A stretch of 64,000 nucleotides of DNA from Syngnathus acus (Eukaryota > Chordata > Actinopteri > Syngnathiformes > Syngnathidae). The stretch lies in contig NC_051088.1 of NCBI RefSeq assembly GCF_901709675.1, forward strand, positions 9,760,193 through 9,824,192. The letters are read 5' to 3'. A program made the position numbers and the translations under genes. The notes below the pieces were generated by a model. The model was not told where the DNA came from, did no database searches, and worked only from the letters and a program-made list of their open reading frames with translations. Within the stretch, counting starts at the first letter, position 1. Each line of letters starts with the position of its first letter. Shown here in pieces: positions 13,201-24,139 of the stretch.

Positions 13201-15477
13201 TTATACAGCAGCGGTTCTCAAACATTTTGCATCCATGAACCCCTTATAGGAAATAAATCTTTCCAAGAAAAAGATGGCAATCACCCAAAATGATTTTTTT
13301 TTATAACATTTCAACCTAGAAATCTATGTTTTTTAATAGAAAGGAACTTATCCATTAAAATGAATATCACTAGCTAATGTACGAATGAATGTATGAATGA
13401 TAATACACGACAATCATTTGAGAGTTTTTAATTGGCCCAAAGATAAGAGAGGAAGGAGACAGGAGTAATAGGTTTCTATTTTTTTGTTGTTGTTGCTGGG
13501 CCAGTCCCATATGTACGATTGGTGTAGGGTTTATGTTTTGTATTGCGTATTGATTGCTAAGGAATGCTGCTGCTCTCTTAGTACGGTGGCAACTGCTGCA
13601 TATTGTCCAGTCAGACTGCCAAAATCGCACAATTCATACCCACAAAACAGAATTTAGTGAGTGTTGGATCATGCATTACGTGATAGCAAGGCATGATGGA
13701 TGTTCTACATTATGTTCTGTCCATGCTGTTTACGCCACTTGTGGTTTGGGAAATGTAGTCTTGTCAGTCATGCAAGATGAGAGACCAAATTTCTGACATG
13801 TCAGAAATCCAGTCAGTCCTCACATGACCGACCAGTCCAGAGAGCTGCCAATCTTTCCTTACTTCACATGTACATGACATGCTTGACAATCGTGAAACTT
13901 CAAAAGTGGGTCACCAAGTCAAATTGGGCTTGAAATGAGCTTGACTCACATACTGTGGGCCCAGCTCATTTTTGATTGCTTTGTAAACTTTCAACTTTTC
14001 AGATAAAACTGCTCGACTCCAAAATGGGAAATTTGCCCATTTACACTCGGGTTCTTTAAACTTCAATTTGGGTATGCATGAACATGTCTGCTGACAGGGT
14101 TGAATTTTTAGTCATTGCCAGATCCGTAACCAGAAAAGAGGATCTGGGGCGGCTCCTCAATAATGACACAGTGCATGATTGGTGTGCGCATGAACGATGG
14201 CAGTCGCAATGTATTTACAGTTCATGTCTGCACCTTTGTACGAAGCACTTAACAATACTCTCTTCCCTTCACACGCACGCATAAATCCAGGAATGGCGGA
14301 GGCTGCCATGCAAAGTGCCAAGCGGCTCATTATAGGAGCAGCCGAGAGTACAATGGCATGCTCAAGCATACTTTGATATTGTCCCTTGAGGATGGCAGTC
14401 TGGTTACGGGTTATGAATACAAAATGGACACTTTTCCTCTTTAGCTTGCTGCCATGTTGCCCTTGTCCTGAAATGATGCTCTGGCAAGAATTTAGTAGTC
14501 AACCACACAATGAATTAAACACTCCTCCCTTCATAACTACAAGTTGTGTGCGTGCCTCAGCATACTCCCAAAAACAAGGCAGGCATACAAAATGCTACCA
14601 TTTCTGGCATAATTGAACAATCTGAAAGTAACCCCTAAAAGGTATTTTTCTCTCTTCTACATCTTCAAAAATGCAACTTTGGACCATCTTGAAGAATGAC
14701 TATATTTTAGGGCTCAGATAAATCAATATCAATTTGTATTGTGATGATTAACATCAACAAAAAATATGCAGCAAATAAGATTGTACATTAAGAGTGGCCA
14801 CTACATGACTGTTTTGTGACGTTGCCCCAACCAGGTCAATAAAAGTTACATAAATGGATAAAATGAAATCAACATATTCTTGCTTTTTGGATATTTAATA
14901 TTCAATAGTTTGAGTTGTATCCACTTAAAATGACACTTTTACACACTAAATCTGACCCTCAATATAAGTGTGTGTGCATGTATTATATTTTACTATTTTC
15001 AACGTATTACATTTTTCAAAAATCCCACAATGCATTGCCCACTTGTAATAATATTAGCGTATAGGAGCCGTGTGTGCAAATGCATAAATTGCAGCCTTGT
15101 TTGACATTTGGGTACTTTGTCATTGATGGAAATTTGCATGCTGAAATATCAACCATCACAACCCACCGACAGTTTAAATTTGTCCCACTGCTTCTAAAGC
15201 ATGTGAGACTCGCATCGGTCGAGATCGAAGCAATGATGTACCACGCACATGTTCCATGAATGCCAAGCAGCGAGTCCCTCTATTGCTTCCCTCTTTTTTT
15301 ATATGATTTTGTAAGGAACCGCTTAGGTGTAATCCCATTATTTTCCTTCTCTCCTGCATCTTTCTATTCTTCTTGCTTCTGATATTGTCAAAGTGCCAAA
15401 TCATTATGCCAGAGATAATCCCGATTTCCTTGCCCCGTCTTGGCCTCACCCTTCAAATACTTGTATTTTACAGGTTA

Positions 15478-15862
15478 TAAGAGAAGGAGGAGCTCTTGCA
15501 AAATAGTGATGAAACCATACAGAGACTGAAATGCAGGAAAAGGCGGCGGGAAGGAGGAAGGAGGGGCTGCAAATGACTTCTTAGCAGAGCAGCGAGATGT
15601 GAAGGACAGACTGACGTGAGACAGTGTGGCGAGCAAACTAATGAGCAACACAGCTTCTGCCGAGCAAGAAAGGAGGGAGGAAAGACGACAGGGAGGGAGG
15701 GGAGCTGAAGCGGGAGGGATGAGATGACGGCAGAGATAGAGTGGAGTGGAGTGCAGGGGAGGAGGAGAAATGATGGGGGGAAAACAGTATTGAAAAGATG
15801 AAGTGAAAAGTCCCTCTCTGCTAAAGTGAAAGAAAAGAGGACGGGGGGGGGGCAAAGACTGA
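15478..15862 (+). repeat. Polypurine-rich tract
   Basis: Over about 385 bp the plus strand is dominated by G and A (many GGAGG, GAAAG and GGGAGG blocks, ending in a G8 run), leaving a pyrimidine-rich complement. A 135-aa open frame on the minus strand here is Ser/Pro/Leu-rich and follows from the composition. Mirror-symmetric polypurine DNA can form triplex (H-DNA) structures; whether it does so here is inference. Confidence 0.7.
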
Positions 15863-16279
15863 TATGAAAAATGACCTTTCACTGCAAGACTTTCTCATTT
15901 ATCCTTTCCATGACAATGAACAATAAAATTAGTTGGGATGAGATATTGCATGGGCACATATTCGCACAGGCAGCTCATATACCTTTCATCTTTGTTGCAA
16001 TATGACTTTCAAAGATTTCTATTTATTAGACTCAAAAGAAAGAAATGGGTGTTTGATGGAGAAAAGGTGCCATAGAATGTCTGTTTCTTGTGATGCTGAT
16101 GGGGGCTGTAGCAAATCCAAAGCAAATCCAGTCATGGGGTTCTTCACAGTCTACTCCAAAAATTTGAAATATTAATGTTCAGCATCATTTAAAAATGGTG
16201 AATTTCAGAGAATTCTTCTATTCCGTGTGGTATATAGCGTCCTGACAATTATGATGATTTAATTATGAAATAAAGTGGA

Positions 16280-16615
16280 ACACCGGTTAGCTCTGGTTAG
16301 CACGTCCATTTCACAGCTCAGAGATTGTGGGTTCGTTTCCGGCTTCGGTCTTCCTGTGTGGATGTTCTCCCGTGCCTGCGTGGGTTTCCTCTGGGTACTC
16401 CGGTTTCCTCCCACATTCCAAAGACATGCGTGGTCGGCCGATTGAACACTCCAAATTGCCCGTAGGTGTGATTGTGAGTGTGGATGCTGATTCATTTCTG
16501 TGTGACATGCAATTTGATGGAAACCGGTTCTAGGTGTCCCCCGCCTACTGCCTGATGACAGCTGGGATCGGCTCCAGCACGCCCACCAGGATAAAGCAGT
16601 ACGAAAGATAAATGA
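16280..16615 (+). mobile_element. tRNA-derived fish SINE, near full length
   Basis: A tRNA-like head (GTTAGCACGTCCATTTCACA, then a B-box-like GGTTCGTTTCC near 16,330) is followed by the widespread fish SINE body, including 'GGGTACTCCGGTTTCCTCCC' and 'CCAAAGACATGCGTGG'. The 3' part reads GGTGTCCCCCGCCTACTGCC ... GGGATCGGCTCCAGCACGCC and ends in an ATGA-type simple tail. Truncated relatives lie at about 4.84, 18.67, 25.35 and 28.14 kb. The small open frames across it come from the repeat. Confidence 0.88.
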
Positions 16616-17399
16616 ATGAATGACTAATTATGAAATTATTATCTAACAAGTGGCTCATCTCACCACTTTCACTGTAATTGATAAGAACATGAAACAACAT
16701 TTAATATCATTTAGCAATGCAACCACTTTAATACCCACATCTTGAAGATGAAAAACGTCACTTGTGTCACTTTCCACTTTATCTCTACTACGTCCTCCTC
16801 AGCTGCCACTGACATTTATGTGATTACAAATGGCAAGAGCATCTTGGCTCTTACTATATAAATGTTTGATGGTTTTGATAAAATGGAAACTTTGTTAAAC
16901 AACTTTGATGAGATCTTTTTTTTTTAGGGGGGGTGTAGTGGTGTGGATGGGGACCGCCTTAATGCCCCAGATATTTCCCTGTTTGCCTACCTGAACAATA
17001 TTAAAAGATCAGGCAGTCAGTTTTATTAAATTAATTAAATTCATGGTGAAGTCAATAAAATGATAAACGACTCAATAAAATGCTGCATGTGGAAAGTAGG
17101 CTACAGAAAATCCAGTATTTTACAACATGTCACACAAGAATTTAGTAGAGACTTATAGTATTGAAGCCCACACTTTTTATCCATGTGTTTTTGTGATCAA
17201 AATAAAATATTAAATTATAAATTAACTGCCGGATAGAATTGTGTGATTGAAATAAAGATAACAAAGTGTTATTTGCAGATACAGAATCTTAGGCTTATAG
17301 CGATGTAGGGTTAGTGACGAAAGTAAGGGTAGGTCTCTGAAGTGGGTATTTAGTACAATACAGTGAAGCCCATCAAAATCGTAATTTGGCATTCGCAAA

Positions 17400-18330
17400 C
17401 TTATTTTTACTAGATTGGAGGAAATGGCAAAGAGAGCATAATGTCTACCTTGCTGGTAGAGGCTTGCTGACAAGATACAGTCAAGGCAGTGGCAGTGAAA
17501 TGTGCCGGAGGCGGTCGTGGTCACAGACTTCTAATTTCCTTAGGTCAGCTTTACTCACTGGCCAAGATGGTGGAGATCACCGCTTGGTCAATCCTTGCCT
17601 TCATCCGTTGGGAGATCTCACAGGGGGACATGTGGGGCTATAATCGAACGAAGGCCGATTGAGCAAGATTGATCCGATGGTCAATCTTTACTGCTCTCCA
17701 TTTGGTTCCCATGAAACAGGAGCCAAGGTACTTGAAAGAGTCATTGTCTTTCAGCGTCACGTCGTTAAGTAAGATTGCAGGTCATTCAGTTGGCGGTTCT
17801 ATGGTTGCCATGACCTAGTATGTCTTGACGAAATTGACGCCCATACCCGGTGAATGATAATGATGAGTGGCAATCTTCACACCAGTGGAGTTCCCCAGGG
17901 CATTACCTGTCTGCGATATCATTGTAGAGGGTGACAATGCACAGCCTTCACTAACACCAGAGCAGACAGCAGTAACTGAGTTTAGCACTCAACGTCCAAA
18001 CTCTGGTCCTGGTCAACTGATGGAACGCATGGATGAGCCTGAGTAGCTTGGACAGGATGCTGTCGGTTTATATAATTTTCCGAAGCGAATCTCAGTCAAC
18101 AGAGTTGAAGGCTGCAGTGAAGTGGACAAAAGATGGCAGAAGATGAAGATTTGTTTGACGGAGCCTCTGAAGTCGCCTTGGTTCAGCCTACAAAACTGGT
18201 CCCGTGCTAACTGAAACCGCCTCAACAGGATTACAGTTAAATCTTTAGCTGCAGAGTCAAGGCGACTGATTCTGTGGTCGGTGTTGTTCTTCAGTTTTGT
18301 GAGCAACACCCAGGCCGACCGCAGATCCAG
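17400..18330 (-). mobile_element. Non-LTR retrotransposon reverse-transcriptase relic
   Basis: Read on the minus strand with several frameshifts and stops, the region gives pieces typical of a LINE reverse transcriptase. There is an 'AFNSVD' block (from the AFDTV/D motif) near 18,100, a segment after it matching 'LWKIL.K.GC...IR.FH', and a later block near 17,730-17,760 resembling 'KYLGS'. The gene is clearly dead. The clade is uncertain. It differs from the L2-like relic at 5.8-7.1 kb, so at least two LINE lineages are present. Confidence 0.62.
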
Positions 18331-18669
18331 TTAAGTCATCGCTGTCAGGTTTTAGCAGCATGAGTTTGAGTTTGGCATTACGTCATCTGTCAGGCCCGCT
18401 CACCACCAACTACAAGTACTTCATTTGAGTGTTGAATTGAATTCTGCAGGTCTTTGTAGAAGTTGTCCTTGACTTGTTCAGCTGCATTCAATGTTGGCGC
18501 ATATGTCAATCACCAAAATTTTACACTTGTATGACAGCTCATAAAATAAAAAAGACAGGTGCCTTCAGCCAACACCTCCTGTCTCGCACTTCAAAGGGTG
18601 AGTACACTTTTTTTCCCTTCATTTTATCCTTCAACAGTTTACATTTCTTTACACTTATGCATGACATCA

Positions 18670-18860
18670 TCCATTCTCTGAGCATCTTATCCTAACTAGG
18701 CGAGTGAGGGCTGGAGCCCTTCCTAGTTGATTTTAGGCAAGAGGTGTGGTACACCCTGAACTGGTCGCCAACTCGTCACAGGGCACGTATAAACAAACTG
18801 CCATTCACACTCCGGAATGTTAGAGTCTTCAATTAACCCAACATTTTTGGGAATACCAGT
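18670..18860 (-). mobile_element. Divergent SINE 3' region, inverted
   Basis: The plus strand reads as the reverse complement of the SINE 3' module: GGGCTGGAGCCCTTCCTAGT, then a 'GGTACACCCTGAACTGGTCG' block, then 'TCACAGGGCAC'. Several substitutions make it older than the copy at 28.14 kb, which has the same orientation. Confidence 0.7.
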
Positions 18861-20875
18861 AAGGCCGCAACCCAGGTTTAAACCCTCAACCTTTGAACTG
18901 TCAGGCAAATGCACAAACCAGATGTCCACCATGCTGCAGTGTTAAGAGTGTTGTCTACCAAAAGCTGCAATTAAAAGTGCATGGACACTGTTAATTAAAT
19001 CCGAAAAGTGAATCTGTCACTGCCATGGGTGTTTTGTACTTATTTATTTAGTATGTGGGTTTCACTATCTGCTTCTGTTCCACTAAATGCTTGTGCGCCT
19101 ATTAAAAGAGACACTCAGCATAGTGCAAAATGTCAAGGGCAAAGCTAGCCTTAATGTGAAGTTCAACTAGCTGTGCTGTGCGCTCTCACACACAAAGAAG
19201 CTGGCATTTCACATGCAAAACGATTTGGCGGCTTCACCACAGTCTGGACAGAACTCTGTGTGTGATGACTATTGTTTCTTTCATAACCACATCTTATATG
19301 TCGTATTTGATCCATTAACATCGATAACGAACGGACACCATAGTCTCTGTGGATGTGTGACAAGGATAAGTCACCATGATGCATTAGCGCACATTCAGCG
19401 TGCAGTACAACAGCATAAGGCAGAACAACATGCATTACCACAAAATGACTGATGACTCTGTTGTCTACCTGTTCAAGAAAGGAATGTTTCCAGCTTTCTA
19501 TGTGTGAGCCAATCTGTGTGGCAGTCACAAATGGTAATGCAATAATAGAAGAAGAGAGTGCAGGGAGGGAAACACACAGCAGTTCAATGATGTGTGTGGA
19601 CACAGATTGCTTTATTTTATGTAAATTTTAACCTTTCTGCCAGTGCTGGCTATCAGACTTGTCGACAGAACGGTACGTATGTGTCCTCCTGTTGACGTGA
19701 CGAGCGGGGAAGACGCAAGCTGTAGCTGTCACCACTGACTAATTACACTGCAAGCAAACGGTTGAGTCCTCTGTTTGGATTTGAACAGCCTCGGGAGACC
19801 GGGATGAGCGTCATTAATCTGATTTTCTTTTGCATGTGAGTCTCACGTGCATTTGTGAGATTGCAGAAAGTCATCAGTCATGCTTGAGATGCGAAGGACG
19901 GTCCTTATAATTACCAAAGTGTTGATGCGGTGATGAATGTCGACATTGTGGACATGTGGCAAGTTAAACCTCTTTTATATTGGAAGCTGCGGTAGACGAT
20001 ATTAAATAATGCTGACAACTGTGGAACAGCACTCTTCACTTCTATTCTCATAACAGCATAGTCTCGATAGCCTGATTTGTATATCAAATCAACCTTATTC
20101 CTACAGCAATAATGGTGTTTATTTTTATTTTTGCTCTGTCATTTTAACCTATTCCAGTCAACACTACTGCTCTTCTGTAGTCCTTTTGCACTATTTAGTT
20201 ATTTTTATTGGGTATTTTTATAGCGTTTACTTTCCGTCACCCTTTATCTCTGTGATTCACAGCATTTAGTTCCACTGTATTTAATTCTTTGGCATACATC
20301 AAATGTAGCGGTTGATGGAGCAGTAACTCTAATGATTTGTTTTGCACAGTTCATAAAGTACACATGATGCCCTTCCTGACTCAGTCGTTTTATTGAGCTG
20401 GGGTACTGGCCAGGAATAATAGGAAATATGTACATCAAATATGTGCATGAAATACATAAGATTACAACTTGCACAATATGATGTGTGCTGTATCACAGAT
20501 TTGGCCTTTACAAAGAAAGTTTCTGTTGGCAATGTCAGAGTGGATTTTTTTAATAAGTTTATTTTCTGGTTGTAGTGCAGTGGTGTGGAGCTGCACTGCA
20601 ACATACCGAAGAACAGAAATATTCAGAGTCTCAAGCAGGGTCCTTAATGGGTCCCCGACCACTGTAGCCACGCAGAGAAACTAAAAAAACAAAACATATT
20701 GTACTGATTTGATGAAAGAGGTGCTGTGAATTGCCTGTTACAGCATTTTAGCTGTGATATTTATTGGAAAATTATAGCACCCCTAACAGACCTTTTATTC
20801 CCATTTGTTTATGATGCTCACATACAACTGCAAAGTGAAACTCTGCTTCAAACATATTCCCGGTCAGCATGAGTT

Positions 20876-20955
20876 GGTAGGTAGGTAGGTAGGTAGGTAG
20901 GTAGGTAGGTAGGTAGTAGGTAGGTAGGTAGGTAGGTAGGTAGGTAGGTAGGTAT
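20876..20955. repeat. (TAGG)n microsatellite
   Basis: About 20 tandem GGTA/TAGG units are broken once by a 3-base step near 20,915. The Tyr-Leu-Pro-Thr open frames on the minus strand are translations of the repeat. Confidence 0.96.
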
Positions 20956-22112
20956 TTTTTCATTTGTACAGAAAGAAAAGGGAAGGTTAACAACAAAAGG
21001 TGTGGTGGGGAGTAAAGGAGTCACCATCTTTAGCATTTAAGCTTTGGATGGCGAGTCATAGGTGGCTTTAGGTCATGTGGCACTAACACACTGGGCCGCA
21101 GAGAGCAACATACTTAGACAAGGACCAATGGACTGTGTATTAGAAGGAGAGAAAGAGCTTGAGCATGGTGGTTGCTGCAGGCGTTGGAAGACGGCCACTC
21201 TGGAGAATGAGAAGTAAAAAGGTTATATTTCCATAAGACATGTGTAGGAGTGTAGCAGTGTTGTCATCTAGGGTGATGGTTCAAATTACATACATGTAAC
21301 TATAGTTTCTTACACACTGACCATCAGAGATGGCTTTTTATTCTGCTTTTTTACTGGCTTGCTCTTTGTCTGAAAGGCACCTACACTGGACTGGGGAGAG
21401 GAAGTCAACCTGAGAATGTGCCAGCTTCTGAAAAAGTAGGAGAACTTATAACCCAATATTAGTGGGGCGTATAATGTTGAGCATGTGTGGATTCAAGAAA
21501 AGCCAATGTAAATTCAAACTAGATCTATAACCATGAATTTTCTGTTTTACAAAGTGAAAAAAATAGTCAAGCACATCTGGATGACAAGGTTAAATTATAC
21601 TACTTGTATAAAAATGTACATTAGTGGCAGTGATTAATTCCCATCTTCTCAGATTAATTTTAGGTATAAAAAGGTCAAATTAATTTGTATGCCCCTGTTC
21701 AAAATGATCAAATGCTGTTAGCTCATTAATGCTGAAGTTTTTTTCCGACAGGTGGCTTATTGAATCTGTTAAGCACTGTGCTGTACATTACATACAAATA
21801 GCTGGATGCATGTCATGTGTCTGTGTCCTGTTGGATTGCTGATAGGCTTCGTGCACTGCTATATGGATTGACAGGTGACATCTTCTAAGCCACCGAACTG
21901 GACAGGCAAGGCGCATCACTGTCCCCTCACAGTCGGTCTGACACACAGCCAGAGCTACCATGACAGGCGTGAGTAACGCGTTTTAGCCTGGACACTAACA
22001 GCTTTAGACACGTGCATAACAGCACAAAAGATGTTCATCCAGCATGTGTATTTTCCATACTAATTAAAAGCAACACATCATGTTTTCACTGGACTTCATG
22101 GTGAGTAATAGC

Positions 22113-22176
22113 TTTTTGTTTGTTTGTTTGTTTGTTTGTTTGTTTGTTTGTTTGTTTGTTTGTTTGTTTGTTTGTT
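22113..22176. repeat. (TTTG)n microsatellite
   Basis: About sixteen uninterrupted GTTT units are flanked by T-rich sequence. No gene is nearby. Confidence 0.96.
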
Positions 22177-23584
22177 TTAAAGCCAACACTCACAATAGAT
22201 GTAATGTATTACTCAGATAATCAACCTATGATGTCAATTTTTAGAGCAAAATCTTCTGCCAAAGTCCTAAAATTCTAATTTGGATCAGTACAAAATTGTA
22301 TATCTCCTGTCTCCTAAATACTATGATGTCCAAAATTTGTCAGTAAGAATCATTAATTAGTTTATTAGAAATTAAAAAAGAACACTAAAATGAAAGGAAG
22401 TGCCATTCTGCCACTTGCTGTCGACTGAAATGACAATTGCCAGATTTGAGCTATGGAAAAACTGCATGTTGAGCAACCTTCTTGATTGAGATAAAATACA
22501 TCAACCCACAAATTGTATATTTGTTTGATACTGACCTGAGGTAGTCTAGGTCAGCAGCAACTGCTTGCTTATTCAAGAGGTGACTTTTAGGGTGACTGAA
22601 TTGTCTTCCATGAGTTGCAACTCGTTTTGCCGGAGGAAACAATCTGGTGCTTGAGGGAAGCATCAAACTGCAGTCTGTGCTCGCAAACAAGCTTGCCTCA
22701 ATATATTTGGCTGTATACCTGGCTAACAAAAGATAAACCCCAGCTGATTAATAATAGACACAACTCTAGCTAAAATGAAAACTGCAATTCATCAGACTAA
22801 CAAAACAAAACCAACTTTTCAAGGAAAACGAGAAACAGACTCCTAATTGCATCAAAATATCAACATCTAGCCAATACCCACAAACCTGACTGCCCAAACC
22901 AAGTTAAAAACAAATGTCAACATTTATTCAGAAGCCTCCATTTTCTACCAAGTTGATGTAAAATAACTAGAACTATACTTTATAGTTATACTATATAACT
23001 TCAATAGCCAGTGCAATTACAAAGTATCGGAGCAACTTTTTGCACTTACTTTGATATTATTTTATGTTCAAGATACCGCCTTAGTTTCAGAAAACATAAC
23101 ATATTTGAAGAAATTTCAATTGTACCATTTGTACTGTCCAAATGAAATCTGTACATCGAGGGATCAAATATTCTTAAAGGGGAAGTCAGTCCCCAAATAT
23201 TTGTTACAATAATATGGGTATGTGCCCCCAATAGTCTGAACACTGCATTCTGATTAATATTAAGTTTTTAGAATATGAGTTAAGCAGCAAAATTCACCCA
23301 GTTTTATCTCAGGTCACAACCAACCACGGCTCAGCGTCAGAGAACTGGTCAGCTGGGATTGGTTCTGACCTGAGACCTGGCACCTGTGATGTCATTTTCA
23401 GGCGACAGCAAGTGGCAAAATGGTCGCCCCTTAGATGGATAAAAAAAGGTGGATTTGGCCTGTTTAATTCATATTCAAATGAAACATTGATCATAACACT
23501 GTGTTTTGTCGAGTTGGACTGCACAGAGCATATTACAAAGAAAACTTTTGCGTTGAGTTCCCCTTTAAAAGAAACAACATAATT

Positions 23585-23900
23585 GATGCAGTGAAGGTCC
23601 ACCTTAGCAGCCTTGCAGCACTGTGCACAGTTTATGTCGGCCTACACTCCAATGTATTGTTGACTTTACAGGAGTTGGACAACTTTGTGCACTATCACCG
23701 CCCTACATCATCATGAGTGATTTCAATGGGCACAGCCCTCGCTGGGGAGGGACCAGCTTAGATGCCAAAGGCAGGATTCTTGAGGATGTTATCACCAACA
23801 ATGCCTTCTGCCTATGAAAAGATAACGCTTACATTTATTTCCACGCTGGACCTACTCTTAATTTCCAACCCCAAAACTCAATCGGCAACTTGCAGGAAAC
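23585..23900 (+). mobile_element. LINE endonuclease-domain relic
   Basis: On the plus strand, across a frame change, I read 'LPPYIIMSDFNGHSPRWGG', then 'DAKGRILEDVITNNAFCL' and a degraded 'YIYFHAGPTLNF' stretch. This matches the apurinic endonuclease domain of a jockey/CR1-like non-LTR element, where G-D-F-N (here S-D-F-N, from about 23,719) carries a catalytic Asp and is followed by H..WG. Stops and shifts make it nonfunctional. No RT block follows. Confidence 0.72.
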
Positions 23901-24139
23901 AATGTGCTGCCTCAGCCAGATCCAATGTAATTAAAATAATTACAATAATATTTACTCTGGGCAGCACAAGTCACTCCTTTGATAGGCATGACATTTCATT
24001 GTTCCTTGCACAGATTCCAGACACCCTGTGCTGGATGCAGCAAAGCGATGTCAGAACATTGGCAAGCCAAGCCTCCTTAATGTTGTGTTTTTTTTTTGTA
24101 TGCTTAATTTTTGCATTGGTAAATACAGCGCTGGGATGA

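Larger units (their letters stand above)
7106..16279. other. Gene-poor stretch, no supported exon
   Basis: No recognisable coding exon, tRNA or other RNA gene was found on either strand. It holds a GT/GCGT-rich patch near 8,660-8,710, the TGGC/GGAT microsatellite at 10.07-10.2 kb, an AT-rich TATTA patch at 11.58-11.67 kb, a possible hAT-type terminal motif near 13,206, and a polypurine run at 15.48-15.86 kb. The rest is unassigned AT-rich DNA. Conserved noncoding elements cannot be excluded without a multi-species alignment. Confidence 0.55.
18890..23584. other. Gene-poor stretch with two tetranucleotide arrays
   Basis: I see no supportable exon here. A TAGG array at 20,876-20,955 (about 20 units, with one 3-base unit in the middle) and a TTTG array at 22,113-22,176 (about 16 units) are the only clear features. 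A 146-aa minus-strand open frame at 19,163-19,603 resembles no family I know and lacks supporting splice structure. I treat it as chance. Confidence 0.55.

Noticed and set aside
15475-15882. 135-aa minus-strand open frame rich in Ser, Pro and Leu
   Set aside because: It is a translation of the polypurine tract with no domain and no splice context.
19163-19603. 146-aa minus-strand open frame
   Set aside because: No known motif or neighbouring exons, and an open frame of this size is expected by chance in 64 kb.
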